Notes: generated by a model not told the origin, from the letters alone. A stretch of 64,000 bases of DNA from Streptomyces sp. A1136 (GCF_004795055.1 NZ_SSBJ01000016.1:1-64000), one strand, 5' to 3'. Shown: positions 26,398-36,319, counted from the stretch's first letter. Translations and numbers: made by a program.

Positions 26398-26928
26398 TTA
26401 CGGAATCACAACAACGGGTCGCTGTGCCCGTTTGGCCAGGCGTCCCGCCACCGAGCCGAAGATCCGGCCGACGATGCCGTGCGTGGAGCCGACCACGATG
26501 GCGTCCGCCGAGTACTCGCGGCCGACCTCCTCCAGCTCGTGGCAGATGTCGCCGCCCCGCTCGACCAGGATCCAGGGGACCTCGGCCAGATAGTCCGCGC
26601 AGGCCAGCTCCAGCCCCAGCACTTCCGTGCGGTGGTCGGGGACGTCCACGAAGACGGGCGGTTCACAGCCCGCCCACACGGTGGTGGGGAGCCGGTTGGC
26701 CACGTGGACGATGATCAGACCGGAACCGGAGCGCCGGGCCATGCCGATGGCGTACGCGAGGGCGCGCTCGCTGGACGTGGAGCCGTCGAAGCCGACCACG
26801 ACGCCGTGCCGGAAGGCCGGGTCGCAGGGGAGGCGCGCCTGCTCCACCGCGCGCAGGTCCGCCGACGCGGGGTCGGCGAGGCGCTTGCGCTTGCGGTCCG
26901 CGGGTTCGGAGTATTCGTGACCGGCCAT
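26398..26928 (-). CDS. Universal stress protein (UspA family)
   Basis: A 176-aa single Usp domain with a ~40-aa charged N-terminal extension. It has HGVVVGFDGSTSSERALAYA at the first strand, and the ATP-binding signature GSTHGIVGRIFGSVAGRLAKRA matching G-2x-G-9x-G(S/T). It ends RPVVVIP, as usual. It is thus an ATP-binding Usp, probably linked to stress or dormancy. The ATG at 26928 was chosen over an upstream start at 27012 that would add an unrelated Arg/Pro-rich leader. Confidence 0.88.
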   Translation of the reverse strand: MAGHEYSEPADRKRKRLADPASADLRAVEQARLPCDPAFRHGVVVGFDGSTSSERALAYAIGMARRSGSGLIIVHVANRLPTTVWAGCEPPVFVDVPDHRTEVLGLELACADYLAEVPWILVERGGDICHELEEVGREYSADAIVVGSTHGIVGRIFGSVAGRLAKRAQRPVVVIP

Positions 26929-27249
26929 GGATGTCTCGGCGAGGGGTCCTCGGGGAAGCGACGGGGGAAGAATTCGGCGACGCACTGTGACGGGGCTCTG
27001 TCCGGGAAACATCTTCCCGGGCCCTTACCTCTCAGGGTACGGCGACACCCTTGTCCTGCACAGGGCTTGCCGCCCTTGAGGAGCGTCCCAGGGAGCATGC
27101 ACGAGGGGAGGCGCATTGGCAATGGCGACTGCCCCCTACAGCCAGTGACCGAAGCGCGGCGAGCCACCCGTGCGCGCAGTGACCGAGCCACACCGCCCGC
27201 CGTTGGACAAGGGTCCGACCGTCCAGGAAGAGCCCGCAGGGAGTACGAC

Positions 27250-27669
27250 GTGCCCGGCCATCCGGATCGCCCCGTCCAGCCCGCTCCGCCGACGCAGTCC
27301 CCCCGGTCCGCCGGACCGGGAGCCCGGTTCGTCCCGTCTCCCGTTCACCCGTCCGTGCGTTCCCCGCGCCACTCCTATGACGACCCGACGGGCGAGGTGG
27401 TCCGCTGGGCCGCGTTCAGTTGTCTGCTCGTCCCCGTGGTCCTTGTCGTCTACGGGACCTCCTTCGGCGGCGCCGCCGTCGCGACGCTGGGGCTCGCGGC
27501 CGTCACCGCCGCCTGCCGGGTGTTGCTCCGGCACTCGGAGAAGGAGGGGCGGGCCGCCGTCCGCGCCGAGGAGGCGGCCGTGGCCGGCAGGCGCGGCCGG
27601 CACTCGCGCGGCGGGGCCGGTTCACACCGCGGCTGTCACGGTCCCGGCGGGATGTCCCCGCACGACTGA
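27250..27669 (+). CDS. Small membrane protein upstream of adpA
   Basis: A 139-aa protein: a Pro-rich N-terminus, then SYDDPTGEVVRWAAF leading into two membrane segments (FSCLLVPVVLVVYGTSFGG and AVATLGLAAVTAACRVLL), then a charged Ala/Gly/Arg-rich tail. The GTG at 27250 has aggga at good distance. I recall a similar short membrane protein upstream of adpA in other streptomycetes; its function is unknown. Confidence 0.65.
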   Translation: MPGHPDRPVQPAPPTQSPRSAGPGARFVPSPVHPSVRSPRHSYDDPTGEVVRWAAFSCLLVPVVLVVYGTSFGGAAVATLGLAAVTAACRVLLRHSEKEGRAAVRAEEAAVAGRRGRHSRGGAGSHRGCHGPGGMSPHD

Positions 27670-28045
27670 CCGGTTCGCACGTACACACCCACCTGTTTTC
27701 GGCCAACTTCCCGGCAGGGTCCGTTCCTTGCCGGAATGTCCCCCCGACCCCCCTACCACCAGCGACGACGGAGCGCCGGCAGGCTCTCGACCCTGCGAGT
27801 ACTGGCCATGGCCGGACCACGCGCTTCCTGAACGGGTAGCGGAGTGGAACCCTTACTGATCGAATGCTTTTCGCCAAGTTGCCAAGTCGACATAGCGCTG
27901 CGTGCTGAACTTGTCACGCCGACACCACGGGACGCAGTAGATTCGATCATGTATTTACGGCGGGGGATCCACGTGCAAGGCCGAGGGGAAACGTGCAGGT
28001 GCGACCAGACCAAGGAGTCGCGACACCCAAGGGGGGCTTAGCGCC
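27670..28045 (+). promoter_or_regulatory. adpA upstream region (376 bp without a gene)
   Basis: This long gap precedes adpA and is A/T-richer than its surroundings in parts (for example ttactgatcgaatgctttt at 27855-27873). It contains one hairpin (27711-27734) and the adpA ribosome binding site aaggggg near 28030. adpA promoters in Streptomyces are known to be long and bound by several regulators; I could not pick out a convincing AdpA or BldD site by eye. A 65-codon ORF at 27844-28041 has no coding character. Confidence 0.55.
27711..27734 (+). terminator. Hairpin after the small membrane protein gene
   Basis: CCGGCAGGG (27711-27719) pairs with CCTTGCCGG (27726-27734), one G-T pair, loop tccgtt. 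It begins 42 bases after the stop. It could be a terminator or part of the adpA leader. Confidence 0.5.
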
Positions 28046-29212
28046 ATGAGCCAGGATTCCACCGCAGTCGTCGCGGACGCGGGCCGGAAGCTCGCGGGGC
28101 GTCGCCGCAGGGAGATCGTCGCGGTGCTGCTGTTCAGCGGCGGACCGATCTTCGAGAGTTCCATTCCACTTTCCGTGTTCGGCATCGACCGGCAGGACGC
28201 GGGAGTTCCACGCTACCGACTACTCGTGTGCGCAGGTGAGGACGGTCCGCTGCGGACCACCGGCGGACTCGAACTGACCGCGCCGTACGGGTTGGAGGCG
28301 ATCGCCCGGGCAGGCACGGTCGTCGTTCCGGCCTGGCGGTCCATCACCTCACCGCCGCCGCCCGAGGCGCTCGACGCACTGCGTCTGGCGCACGAGGAGG
28401 GAGCCCGGATCGTCGGACTGTGCACGGGTGCCTTCGTGCTCGCCGCCGCCGGTCTGCTCGACGGCCGGCCCGCGACGACGCACTGGATGTACGCGCCGAC
28501 GCTGGCCAAGCGGTATCCGTCCGTCCACGTCGACCCGCGCGAGCTGTTCGTCGACGACGGTGACGTACTGACCTCCGCGGGCACCGCGGCCGGAATCGAT
28601 CTGTGCCTGCACATCGTGCGCACGGACCACGGCAGCGAGGCGGCCGGGGCACTGGCCCGCCGGCTCGTCGTCCCGCCGCGCCGCACCGGCGGCCAGGAGC
28701 GCTACCTCGACCGGTCGTTGCCGGAGGAGATCGGCGCCGACCCGCTGGCCGAGGTCGTCGCCTGGGCGCTGGAACACCTCCACGAGCAGTTCGACGTGGA
28801 GACGCTGGCCGCCCGCGCCTACATGAGCAGGCGCACCTTCGACCGACGGTTCCGCTCGCTCACCGGCAGCGCGCCGCTCCAGTGGCTGATCACCCAGCGG
28901 GTGCTCCAGGCGCAGCGGCTGCTGGAAACCTCCGACTACTCGGTCGACGAGGTCGCCGGGCGCTGCGGGTTCCGTTCGCCCGTCGCGCTGCGCGGTCACT
29001 TCCGGCGTCAGCTGGGGTCGTCCCCGGCCGCCTACCGCTCCGCCTACCGGGCGCGCCGGCCGCAGGCCGACGTACCGCACGTGGCCGAGCTGTCCGGTGG
29101 TCCGGTGCCGCACCAGCGCACCCCGCAGCGGGCGGCGGCGGCCCTGGCCGCGGCCGGTCCGACGGTCACGGAGCTGTACTCCCCGGGCCGGGTCCTGCGC
29201 GAGCACGCGTAG
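28046..29212 (+). CDS. adpA: AdpA (BldH), pleiotropic AraC-type developmental regulator
   Basis: A 388-aa central activator of Streptomyces differentiation and secondary metabolism. The N-terminal ThiJ/PfpI-like dimerisation domain spans about residues 30-200 and includes VGLCTGAFVLAAAGLL. A short linker (RRTGGQERYLDRSLPEE) follows, then the AraC/XylS DNA-binding domain with two HTHs (LAARAYMSRRTFDRRFR and VDEVAGRCGFRSPVALRGHFRRQLG). adpA mRNA usually carries a TTA codon read by the bldA tRNA. I found none here; codon 225, in the linker, is TTG. ornA lies downstream beyond a strong hairpin, the conserved Streptomyces arrangement. Confidence 0.95.
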   Translation: MSQDSTAVVADAGRKLAGRRRREIVAVLLFSGGPIFESSIPLSVFGIDRQDAGVPRYRLLVCAGEDGPLRTTGGLELTAPYGLEAIARAGTVVVPAWRSITSPPPPEALDALRLAHEEGARIVGLCTGAFVLAAAGLLDGRPATTHWMYAPTLAKRYPSVHVDPRELFVDDGDVLTSAGTAAGIDLCLHIVRTDHGSEAAGALARRLVVPPRRTGGQERYLDRSLPEEIGADPLAEVVAWALEHLHEQFDVETLAARAYMSRRTFDRRFRSLTGSAPLQWLITQRVLQAQRLLETSDYSVDEVAGRCGFRSPVALRGHFRRQLGSSPAAYRSAYRARRPQADVPHVAELSGGPVPHQRTPQRAAAALAAAGPTVTELYSPGRVLREHA

Positions 29213-29227
29213 CCCCGACCACGAGGT

Positions 29228-29281
29228 CGACGCGAAGGTCCCCCACATCGGCCGTCCCCGATGTGGGGGACCTTCGCGTCG
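29228..29281 (+). terminator. Strong terminator between adpA and ornA
   Basis: A perfect 24-bp stem (29228-29251 with 29258-29281) with a 6-base loop, starting 15 bases after the adpA stop and ending 20 bases before ornA. No long T tract follows. ornA must then rely on a promoter in or near this hairpin, or on read-through. Confidence 0.85.
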
Positions 29282-29301
29282 TGACGCTTAAGCTGGGGCC
29301 C

Positions 29302-29904
29302 ATGAACGATCGCATGGTGTGGATCGACTGCGAGATGACCGGGCTCTCGTTGACGGACGACGCACTTATCGAGGTGGCCGCACTGGTCACCGACTCGGAG
29401 CTCAACGTGCTCGGCGAAGGCGTGGACATCGTGATCCGCCCGCCGGACGCGGCCCTGGAGACCATGCCCGACGTGGTGCGCCAGATGCACACCTCGTCCG
29501 GCCTGCTCGACGAGCTGGCCGGCGGAACCACCCTGGCGGACGCCGAGGCGCAGGTCCTGGCGTACGTGCGGGAGCACGTCAAGGAGCCCGGCAAGGCGCC
29601 GCTGTGCGGGAACTCGGTCGGCACCGACCGCGGTTTCCTGCTGCGGGACATGGCCGCGCTGGAGTCCTACCTGCACTACCGGATCGTGGACGTGTCCTCG
29701 GTCAAGGAGCTGGCGCGCCGCTGGTACCCGCGGGCCTACTTCAACAGTCCGCCGAAGAACGGCAACCACCGGGCGCTCGCGGACATCAAGGAGTCCATCG
29801 CCGAGCTGCGCTACTACCGCGAGGCGGTCTTCGTCCCGCAGCCCGGGCCCGACTCGGACACGGCGCGCACGATCGCCGCGAAGTACGTCGTCGCCGGCGA
29901 ATAG
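29302..29904 (+). CDS. ornA: Oligoribonuclease Orn
   Basis: A 200-aa 3'-5' exoribonuclease of the DEDDh class that degrades di- to pentanucleotides, including pGpG from c-di-GMP. Exo motifs: I WIDCEMTGL (D and E), II GNSVGTDRGFL, III HRALADIKESI (H and D). Normal length. The ATG at 29302 follows a ctggggcc stretch. ornA loss impairs growth and development in S. coelicolor. The c-di-GMP protein CdgA is encoded 23 kb away. Confidence 0.95.
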   Translation: MNDRMVWIDCEMTGLSLTDDALIEVAALVTDSELNVLGEGVDIVIRPPDAALETMPDVVRQMHTSSGLLDELAGGTTLADAEAQVLAYVREHVKEPGKAPLCGNSVGTDRGFLLRDMAALESYLHYRIVDVSSVKELARRWYPRAYFNSPPKNGNHRALADIKESIAELRYYREAVFVPQPGPDSDTARTIAAKYVVAGE

Positions 29905-29918
29905 GGGCCGGTCCGGCG

Positions 29919-29948
29919 CCCGGGGGCCCGCTGAGGAGGGCCCCCGGG
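29919..29948 (+). terminator. Terminator after ornA
   Basis: CCCGGGGGCCC (29919-29929) pairs perfectly with GGGCCCCCGGG (29938-29948) around an 8-base loop, shortly after the ornA stop. Confidence 0.8.
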
Positions 29949-30041
29949 GTCTGCCGGAGGGGGCGCGGGGAAAGAGGGGAGCGAGCACCCTCCCGGACCC
30001 TGTACCCTTTTCTTCGGCCGGTCGCTCACGCGACCGGACAT

Positions 30042-30115
30042 GGTGGGTGTAGCTCAGTTGGTAGAGCACCTGGTTGTGGTCCAGGTGGCCGCGGGTTCAA
30101 GTCCCGTCACTCACC
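30042..30115 (+). tRNA. tRNA-His (anticodon GTG)
   Basis: A cloverleaf is clear. The acceptor arm is GTGGGTG with CACTCAC (one G-U), D arm GCTCAGTTGGTAGAGC, anticodon loop TTGTGGT (GTG) and T loop TTCAAGT. The extra 5' G at 30042 can pair with C73, the tRNA-His hallmark. The CCA end is not encoded. A hairpin follows directly. Confidence 0.95.
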
Positions 30116-30120
30116 CTGTG

Positions 30121-30157
30121 GGAAGGCCCCGGTACGCGAAAGCGGCCGGGGCCTTCC
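30121..30157 (+). terminator. Terminator after tRNA-His
   Basis: GGAAGGCCCCGG (30121-30132) pairs with CCGGGGCCTTCC (30146-30157). It starts 5 bases beyond the tRNA and also lies 3' of the convergent cebR gene. Confidence 0.8.
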
Positions 30158-30174
30158 GCATGTCGGGGCACGCC

Positions 30175-31200
30175 TCAGGAGGACTCCCGGACCACCAGTT
30201 CGGTCGGCAGCACCACCGCGGCGTCCGCCGGGCCGCCCGCGATCCGCTCCAGCAGCACCCGCGCCATGGTCCGGCCCATCTCCTCGATCGGCTGGCGCAC
30301 GCTGGTGAGCGGCGGGTCCATGTGCCGGGCCACCACCGAGTCGTCGAAGCCGACCAGGGCCACGTCCTGCGGTATCCGGCGGCCCGCCGCCCGCAGCTCC
30401 AGGCGGGCGCCCGCCGCCATGACGTCCGAGGCGGCGAAGACGGCGTCCAGGGCGGGGCGGCGCTCCAGCAGCTCCCGCATGGCCCGGCGGCCGCCCTCCT
30501 CGGTGAAGTCCCCGGGGGCGATCAGCAGCTCGTCCGCGGGGTGTCCGGCGGCGGCGAGGGCCTCGCGGTAGCCGTCGAGGCGGCACTGGGCCCCGTACAC
30601 GTCCAGTGGCCCGGTGATGGTGGCTATCGCCCGGCGGCCCCGGCCCAGCAGGTGGCGCACGGCCCCCGCGGCGCCCGCCAGGTTGTCGGAGTCCACGCAG
30701 GGCAACGTCTCGTCGGCCGAACGGCGCCCGCTGATCACCGCCGGTATGCCGAGCTCGGCCAACAGCTCCGGCAGCGGGTCCCCGGCGTGTACGGAGACCA
30801 GCAGCACGCCGTCGACGCGGTGTCCGGACAGGTACTGGGCCAGCCGCCGGCGCTCCCGTTCGCCGCCCGCGAGGGTGAGCACCAGTTGGACGTCGGTCTC
30901 GGCCAGGGTCGCGCCGACACCGCGCACGACATCGGAGAAGTAGGGCTCGGCGAAGAAGCGGTCCTCGGGCTCGGGGATGACGAGGGCGACGGCGTCCGTG
31001 CGGTTGGCGGCGAGTGCGCGGGCCGCGCGGTTGGGCACGTACCCCAGCTCGGCCACCGCGGCCTCCACGACGGCCCTGGTGTGCTCGCTGACCTTGGCGG
31101 CGCCGTTGATCACCCGGGAGACGGTGCCGCGTCCCACCCCGGCCCGGACCGCCACCTCCTCCAGGGTCGGCCGTCCCCCGCTGCGCCCTTGCCCGCTCAT
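30175..31200 (-). CDS. cebR: LacI family repressor CebR
   Basis: A 341-aa LacI/GalR regulator. The N-terminal HTH is LEEVAVRAGVGRGTVSRVING, with a hinge helix YVPNRAARALAANRT. A periplasmic-binding-like sensor domain follows (FAASDVMAAGARLELR, VGFDDSVVARHMDPPLTSVRQP). It is divergent from a sugar ABC operon, and a perfect 14-bp CebR box lies between them. CebR is the cellobiose-responsive repressor of cellulolysis in streptomycetes. Assignment rests on box plus neighbours. Confidence 0.85.
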   Translation of the reverse strand: MSGQGRSGGRPTLEEVAVRAGVGRGTVSRVINGAAKVSEHTRAVVEAAVAELGYVPNRAARALAANRTDAVALVIPEPEDRFFAEPYFSDVVRGVGATLAETDVQLVLTLAGGERERRRLAQYLSGHRVDGVLLVSVHAGDPLPELLAELGIPAVISGRRSADETLPCVDSDNLAGAAGAVRHLLGRGRRAIATITGPLDVYGAQCRLDGYREALAAAGHPADELLIAPGDFTEEGGRRAMRELLERRPALDAVFAASDVMAAGARLELRAAGRRIPQDVALVGFDDSVVARHMDPPLTSVRQPIEEMGRTMARVLLERIAGGPADAAVVLPTELVVRESS

Positions 31201-31249
31201 GGCTTCCTCCCGGCTGTGAATCTACCTCTTGACCGCCTCTTGACGGCAG

Positions 31250-31263
31250 TGGGAGCGCTCCCA
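31250..31263. promoter_or_regulatory. CebR box
   Basis: TGGGAGCGCTCCCA is a perfect 14-bp palindrome identical to the known Streptomyces CebR operator. It lies 50 bases before cebR and 52 bases before cebE, so it can control both directions. Confidence 0.9.
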
Positions 31264-31314
31264 CACTGTGGCACACGACACCCGGCACGTCCTGTCCTTC
31301 CCAGGAGGATCCCG

Positions 31315-32646
31315 ATGCGAGCCCGATCCCGCGCCCACTCCCCCACGTCCCTCAGAGCCCTGGCCGTCGCGGCCGGGGCGGCGCTGCTCCTCGCGGGCTG
31401 CTCCCAGGACCCCGCCGAGTCCTCGGGGCAGGGCGCCCCGGCCGGCGGCAAGGCGACGACGACCCTCACCGTCGGGGTGTTCGGCGCGTTCGGGCTGAAG
31501 GAGGCCGGCCTGTACGACGAGTACACGGCGCAGCACCCGGACGTGCGGATCGAGCAGACCTCGATCGAGCGCAACGAGAACTACTACCCCCAGCTACTCA
31601 CCCATCTGGGCACGGGCAGCGGCCTTGCCGACATCCAGGCCGTCGAGGTCAACAACATCGCGGAGATCACCGCGACGCAGGCGGACAAGCTGGTCGACCT
31701 CGGCAAGGCGCCGGGCGTGGACAAGGCGGCGTACCTGCCGTGGAAGTGGGCGCAGGGCACCGCCAAGGGCGGTGCGACCGTCGGGCTCGGCACCGACATC
31801 GGCCCGCAGGGCATCTGCTACCGCAAGGACCTCTTCGCGGCCGCGGGGCTGCCCACCGACCGGGCCGCGGTCGGCGCGCTCTGGGCGGGCGACTGGAACA
31901 AGTACCTGGAGACGGGCAAGGCCTACAAGGCGAAGGCGGGCGACGGCAAGGCGTTCGTCGACTCGGCGTCCGGTGTGATGGCGGCCGTCACCGGCGGCAA
32001 CGCGCAGCGGTTCTACGACGACCAGGGCAAGGTCGTCTACAAGACGAACCCGGCGGTGCGCGGGGCCTTCGACCTGGCGGCCCGGTTCGCCTCCGAGGGG
32101 TTGAGCGCGAAGCTCCAGCAGTTCACCCCGGCCTGGGACCAGGGCTTCTCCAACGGTAACTTCGCCACCGTGTCGTGCCCGGCCTGGATGCTCGGTTACA
32201 TCCAGGACAAGGCGGGCCCCGAGGGCAAGGACAAGTGGGACGTGGCCTCGGCCCCCAGGCCGAGCAACTGGGGCGGCTCGTTCCTGGTGGTGCCCAAGGC
32301 GGGCAAGCACGCCCAGGAGGCGGCGAAGCTGGCCGCCTGGCTGACGGCCCCGGCGCAGCAGGCGAAGCTGTTCGAGAAGCGCGGGAGCTTCCCGAGCGCG
32401 AGCGCCGCGTACAAGCTGCCGGCTGTGGCGGGGGCGCACCACCCGTACTTCGGCGACGCCCCGATCGGGGAGATCTTCGCCCGGGCGGCCGAGGGGGTGC
32501 CGGTGACGATGGTCGGCCCGAAGGACCTGGTCATCGCGCAGAACCTGGCGGACATCGGGATGCTCCAGGTCGACCAGAAGGGCCGGTCGGCGCAGGAGGG
32601 CTGGGACGCCGCGGTGGCGGCGATCGACAACGCACTGGACCAGTGA
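31315..32646 (+). CDS. cebE: Cello-oligosaccharide-binding lipoprotein CebE
   Basis: A 443-aa solute-binding lipoprotein of a carbohydrate ABC importer. The signal peptide ends in the lipobox LLAGC at about residue 30. The mature part has the family-1 solute-binding fold (TLTVGVFGAFGLKEAGLYDEY; WDVASAPRPSNWGGSFLVVPKAGK). The ATG at 31315 has ccaggagg upstream. It is first in cebEFG-bglC, behind the CebR box. Cellobiose/cellotriose specificity is inferred from regulator and neighbours. Confidence 0.85.
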   Translation: MRARSRAHSPTSLRALAVAAGAALLLAGCSQDPAESSGQGAPAGGKATTTLTVGVFGAFGLKEAGLYDEYTAQHPDVRIEQTSIERNENYYPQLLTHLGTGSGLADIQAVEVNNIAEITATQADKLVDLGKAPGVDKAAYLPWKWAQGTAKGGATVGLGTDIGPQGICYRKDLFAAAGLPTDRAAVGALWAGDWNKYLETGKAYKAKAGDGKAFVDSASGVMAAVTGGNAQRFYDDQGKVVYKTNPAVRGAFDLAARFASEGLSAKLQQFTPAWDQGFSNGNFATVSCPAWMLGYIQDKAGPEGKDKWDVASAPRPSNWGGSFLVVPKAGKHAQEAAKLAAWLTAPAQQAKLFEKRGSFPSASAAYKLPAVAGAHHPYFGDAPIGEIFARAAEGVPVTMVGPKDLVIAQNLADIGMLQVDQKGRSAQEGWDAAVAAIDNALDQ

Positions 32647-32653
32647 GGCGGCG

Positions 32654-33628
32654 GTGACCGACGAGACCGTCCTGCTGTCGCCCGCGTCCTCCCCCTCGGC
32701 GGGGGTGGACGCGGGCGGCCGGCGCCAGGCGTGGCGCTCGCGCCGCTACCGGTGGGACCTGCGCTTCAGCCCGTACGCCTTCGTGGCGCCCTTCTTCCTG
32801 TTCTTCACCGCCTTCGGGCTGTTCCCGCTGCTGTACACGGGGTGGGCGGCGCTGCACCAGGTGGAGCTGACCGATCCGGATGCGATGACGTGGGTGGGAC
32901 TGCGGAACTTCACCCGGCTGTGGGACGACGCCTTCTTCTGGAACGCGCTGCGCAACACGGTCACCATCGGGCTGTTGTCGACGGTGCCGCAGTTGCTGAT
33001 CGCGCTGGGCCTGGCGCACCTGTTGAACTTCCGGCTGCGGGGTTCGGCGTTCTTCCGGGTCGCGGTGCTGACGCCGTACGCGACGTCCGTGGCCGCCGCC
33101 ACGCTCGTCTTCGTGCTGCTCTTCGGTCGGGACCACGGAATGGTCAACTGGGCCTTGTCCGGCGTCGGGTTCGGGGCCGTCGACTGGCAGAACGGTCCCC
33201 TGGCCTCCCAGCTGGCGGTGTCCACGATCGTGGTGTGGCGGTGGACCGGCTACAACGCCTTGATCTACCTGGCGGCGATGCAGGCCATCCCCGGTGACCT
33301 GTACGAGTCCGCAGCGCTGGACGGCGCCTCGCGGTGGCAGCAGTTCCGGCACGTCACGGTGCCCTCGCTGCGGCCGACGATCTTCTTCACCTGTGTGGTG
33401 TCCACGATCGGGGCCACCCAGTTGTTCGGCGAGCCGCTGCTGTTCAACGGCGGTTCGGGCGCGACGGGCGGCTCCGACCACCAGTTCCAGACGCTGGGCC
33501 TGTACCTGTACGAGCAGGGGTGGGTGAACCTGCACCTGGGGCGGGCCTCGGCGATCGCGTGGGCGATGTTCCTGATGCTGCTGCTGGTCGCGGGCGCGGC
33601 CCGGCTGGTGCGGGGAGGCTCCCGGTGA
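32654..33628 (+). CDS. cebF: Sugar ABC transporter permease CebF
   Basis: A 324-aa MalF-type permease with six predicted membrane segments after a basic N-terminus. The EAA loop reads YESAALDGASRWQQFRHVTVPSLRP, which contacts the ATPase. The GTG at 32654 is 7 bases after cebE. No ATPase gene is present; in Streptomyces the shared ATPase MsiK, encoded elsewhere, normally energises this transporter. Confidence 0.87.
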   Translation: MTDETVLLSPASSPSAGVDAGGRRQAWRSRRYRWDLRFSPYAFVAPFFLFFTAFGLFPLLYTGWAALHQVELTDPDAMTWVGLRNFTRLWDDAFFWNALRNTVTIGLLSTVPQLLIALGLAHLLNFRLRGSAFFRVAVLTPYATSVAAATLVFVLLFGRDHGMVNWALSGVGFGAVDWQNGPLASQLAVSTIVVWRWTGYNALIYLAAMQAIPGDLYESAALDGASRWQQFRHVTVPSLRPTIFFTCVVSTIGATQLFGEPLLFNGGSGATGGSDHQFQTLGLYLYEQGWVNLHLGRASAIAWAMFLMLLLVAGAARLVRGGSR

Positions 33629-34449
33629 AGGTCATGCGCGCGGGCAAGCCCACGTACCTCGTCCTGGCGCTGTTCACGGCCGGCTCCCTCTTCCCCCTGC
33701 TGTGGACGGCGATCGCGGCCTCCCGGACCAACACCCGGCTCGCCCAGACCCCACCGCCGTTCTGGTTCGGCGGGAACCTGGGCCGCAACCTGTCGATCGC
33801 CTGGACCGACGCCCACATGGGGACGGCCCTGTGGAACACGCTGGTGGTGGCGGGAACGGTCGCTGTGGGCACCGTCCTGCTGTCCACCCTGGCGGGCTTC
33901 GCGTTCGCGCGGCTGCGGTTCCGGGGCAGCCGGGGCCTGCTGGCGCTGGTGGTGGCGACGATGCTGATCCCGCCGCAACTGAGCGTCGTGCCGCTGTACA
34001 TGCTGATCGCCGAGCTGTCCTGGACGGACCGGCTCCAGGCGGTGGTCCTGCCGGCGCTGGTGTCCGCCTTCGGGGTGTTCTTCATGCGGCAGTACCTGGC
34101 GCAGGCGTTGCCGGTGGAGCTGGTGGAGGCGGCGCGCACGGACGGGGCGAGTTCGCTGCGGATCGTGTGGCACGTGGTCTTCCCCGCCGCCCGCCCGGCG
34201 ATGGCGGTGCTGGGGATGCTGACCTTCGTGATGACCTGGAACGACTTCTTCTGGCCGATCATCGCGCTGACGCAGAACGGCAGCCCGACGGTGCAGGTGG
34301 CCCTGACGGGGTTGGGCCGCGGCTACATCCCCGACCAGTCCGTGATCATGGCGGGTGCGCTGCTGGGCACGCTCCCGCTGCTGCTGGTGTTCCTGATCTT
34401 CGGCCGCCAGATCGTCGGCGGCATCATGCAGGGGGCGGTGAAGGGTTGA
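33625..34449 (+). CDS. cebG: Sugar ABC transporter permease CebG
   Basis: A 274-aa MalG-type permease with six membrane segments. The EAA motif is VEAARTDGASSLRIVWHVVFPAARP. The GTG at 33625 overlaps the cebF stop (GTGA), with ggggagg upstream, so translation is coupled. It forms the heterodimeric channel with CebF. Confidence 0.87.
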   Translation: MKVMRAGKPTYLVLALFTAGSLFPLLWTAIAASRTNTRLAQTPPPFWFGGNLGRNLSIAWTDAHMGTALWNTLVVAGTVAVGTVLLSTLAGFAFARLRFRGSRGLLALVVATMLIPPQLSVVPLYMLIAELSWTDRLQAVVLPALVSAFGVFFMRQYLAQALPVELVEAARTDGASSLRIVWHVVFPAARPAMAVLGMLTFVMTWNDFFWPIIALTQNGSPTVQVALTGLGRGYIPDQSVIMAGALLGTLPLLLVFLIFGRQIVGGIMQGAVKG

Positions 34450-34454
34450 ACGCG

Positions 34455-35783
<1,329 letters not shown>

Positions 35784-35808
35784 GCGGCCCCCCCCGGCGG
35801 GCGGCCCC

Positions 35809-35845
35809 GCCCCCGCCCCCGCCCGTCGGGACGGGGGCGGAGCCG
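35809..35845. terminator. GC-rich hairpin region between convergent genes
   Basis: Runs of ccgccccc and gggggcgg face each other with small bulges in the 82-bp gap after bglC. A bidirectional terminator is likely, though the exact fold is ambiguous. Confidence 0.45.
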
Positions 35846-35865
35846 CGCGGTCCCCCTGCGGGGTG

Positions 35866-36159
35866 TCAGCGACCGATGGCCTGGAGGCCCTTGGTCAGGT
35901 CCTCGGCGGTCATGACGGGACAGATCTCCATTTCGGCGCCGAGCTGGCTGAACAGGTCGTCGCCGATCGCCGGCAGCTGCGAGCTGTCCTGCATGTCGAA
36001 CACGATCCAGCAGGAGCGGACGCCTTCGGAGAGACCGAAGTAGGCGGACTCGGGCTTGAGGGTTTCCATGAGTTTGCGCATGGCCTGGGGAAGCGCGCCG
36101 CTCTTGATCGATTCGTTGGTGGCGGCGGTGTCCATGTGGGCGCGGAGCATGACGCGCAT
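35866..36159 (-). CDS. Small alpha+beta-barrel-like protein (DUF3303-like)
   Basis: A 97-aa protein, MRVMLRAHMDTAATNESI... with KLMETLKPESAYFGLSEGVRSCWIVFDMQDSSQLPAIGDDL. The size and the pattern of a strand, helix, and SCWIVFDM strand fit a dimeric ferredoxin-like barrel protein such as DUF3303 or muconolactone-isomerase-like proteins. Role unknown. The start at 36159 fits the conserved N-terminal strand; an upstream start would add a Pro-rich leader. Confidence 0.65.
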   Translation of the reverse strand: MRVMLRAHMDTAATNESIKSGALPQAMRKLMETLKPESAYFGLSEGVRSCWIVFDMQDSSQLPAIGDDLFSQLGAEMEICPVMTAEDLTKGLQAIGR

Positions 36160-36265
36160 CGGGGCCCCTTCGGTGGTGGTGACGGATCGGTCCTTCACGG
36201 CCACACTCGGGGCCGTCGGTGGGGGCGGCAACCGGTGGACGGCCGTCCGGGCGCGGGCCGCATGC

Positions 36266-36319
36266 CCGGCTCCCACCCGGCTCCCACCCGGCTCCTGCTG
36301 GCTCCCGTCCGGCTCCTAC
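36266..36319. repeat. Degenerate 11-bp tandem repeat
   Basis: CCGGCTCCCAC occurs exactly at 36266-36276 and 36277-36287, followed by degenerate copies (CCGGCTCCTGC, GGCTCCCGT, CCGGCTCCTAC). It runs up to the histidine-kinase stop codon and lies in the 156-bp gap between that gene and the small barrel gene. No function apparent. Confidence 0.7.

Noticed and set aside
27844..28041. A 65-codon ORF in the adpA leader, possible leader peptide
   Set aside because: No ribosome binding site of note and no coding bias; it ends just before the adpA ribosome binding site, but nothing supports translation.
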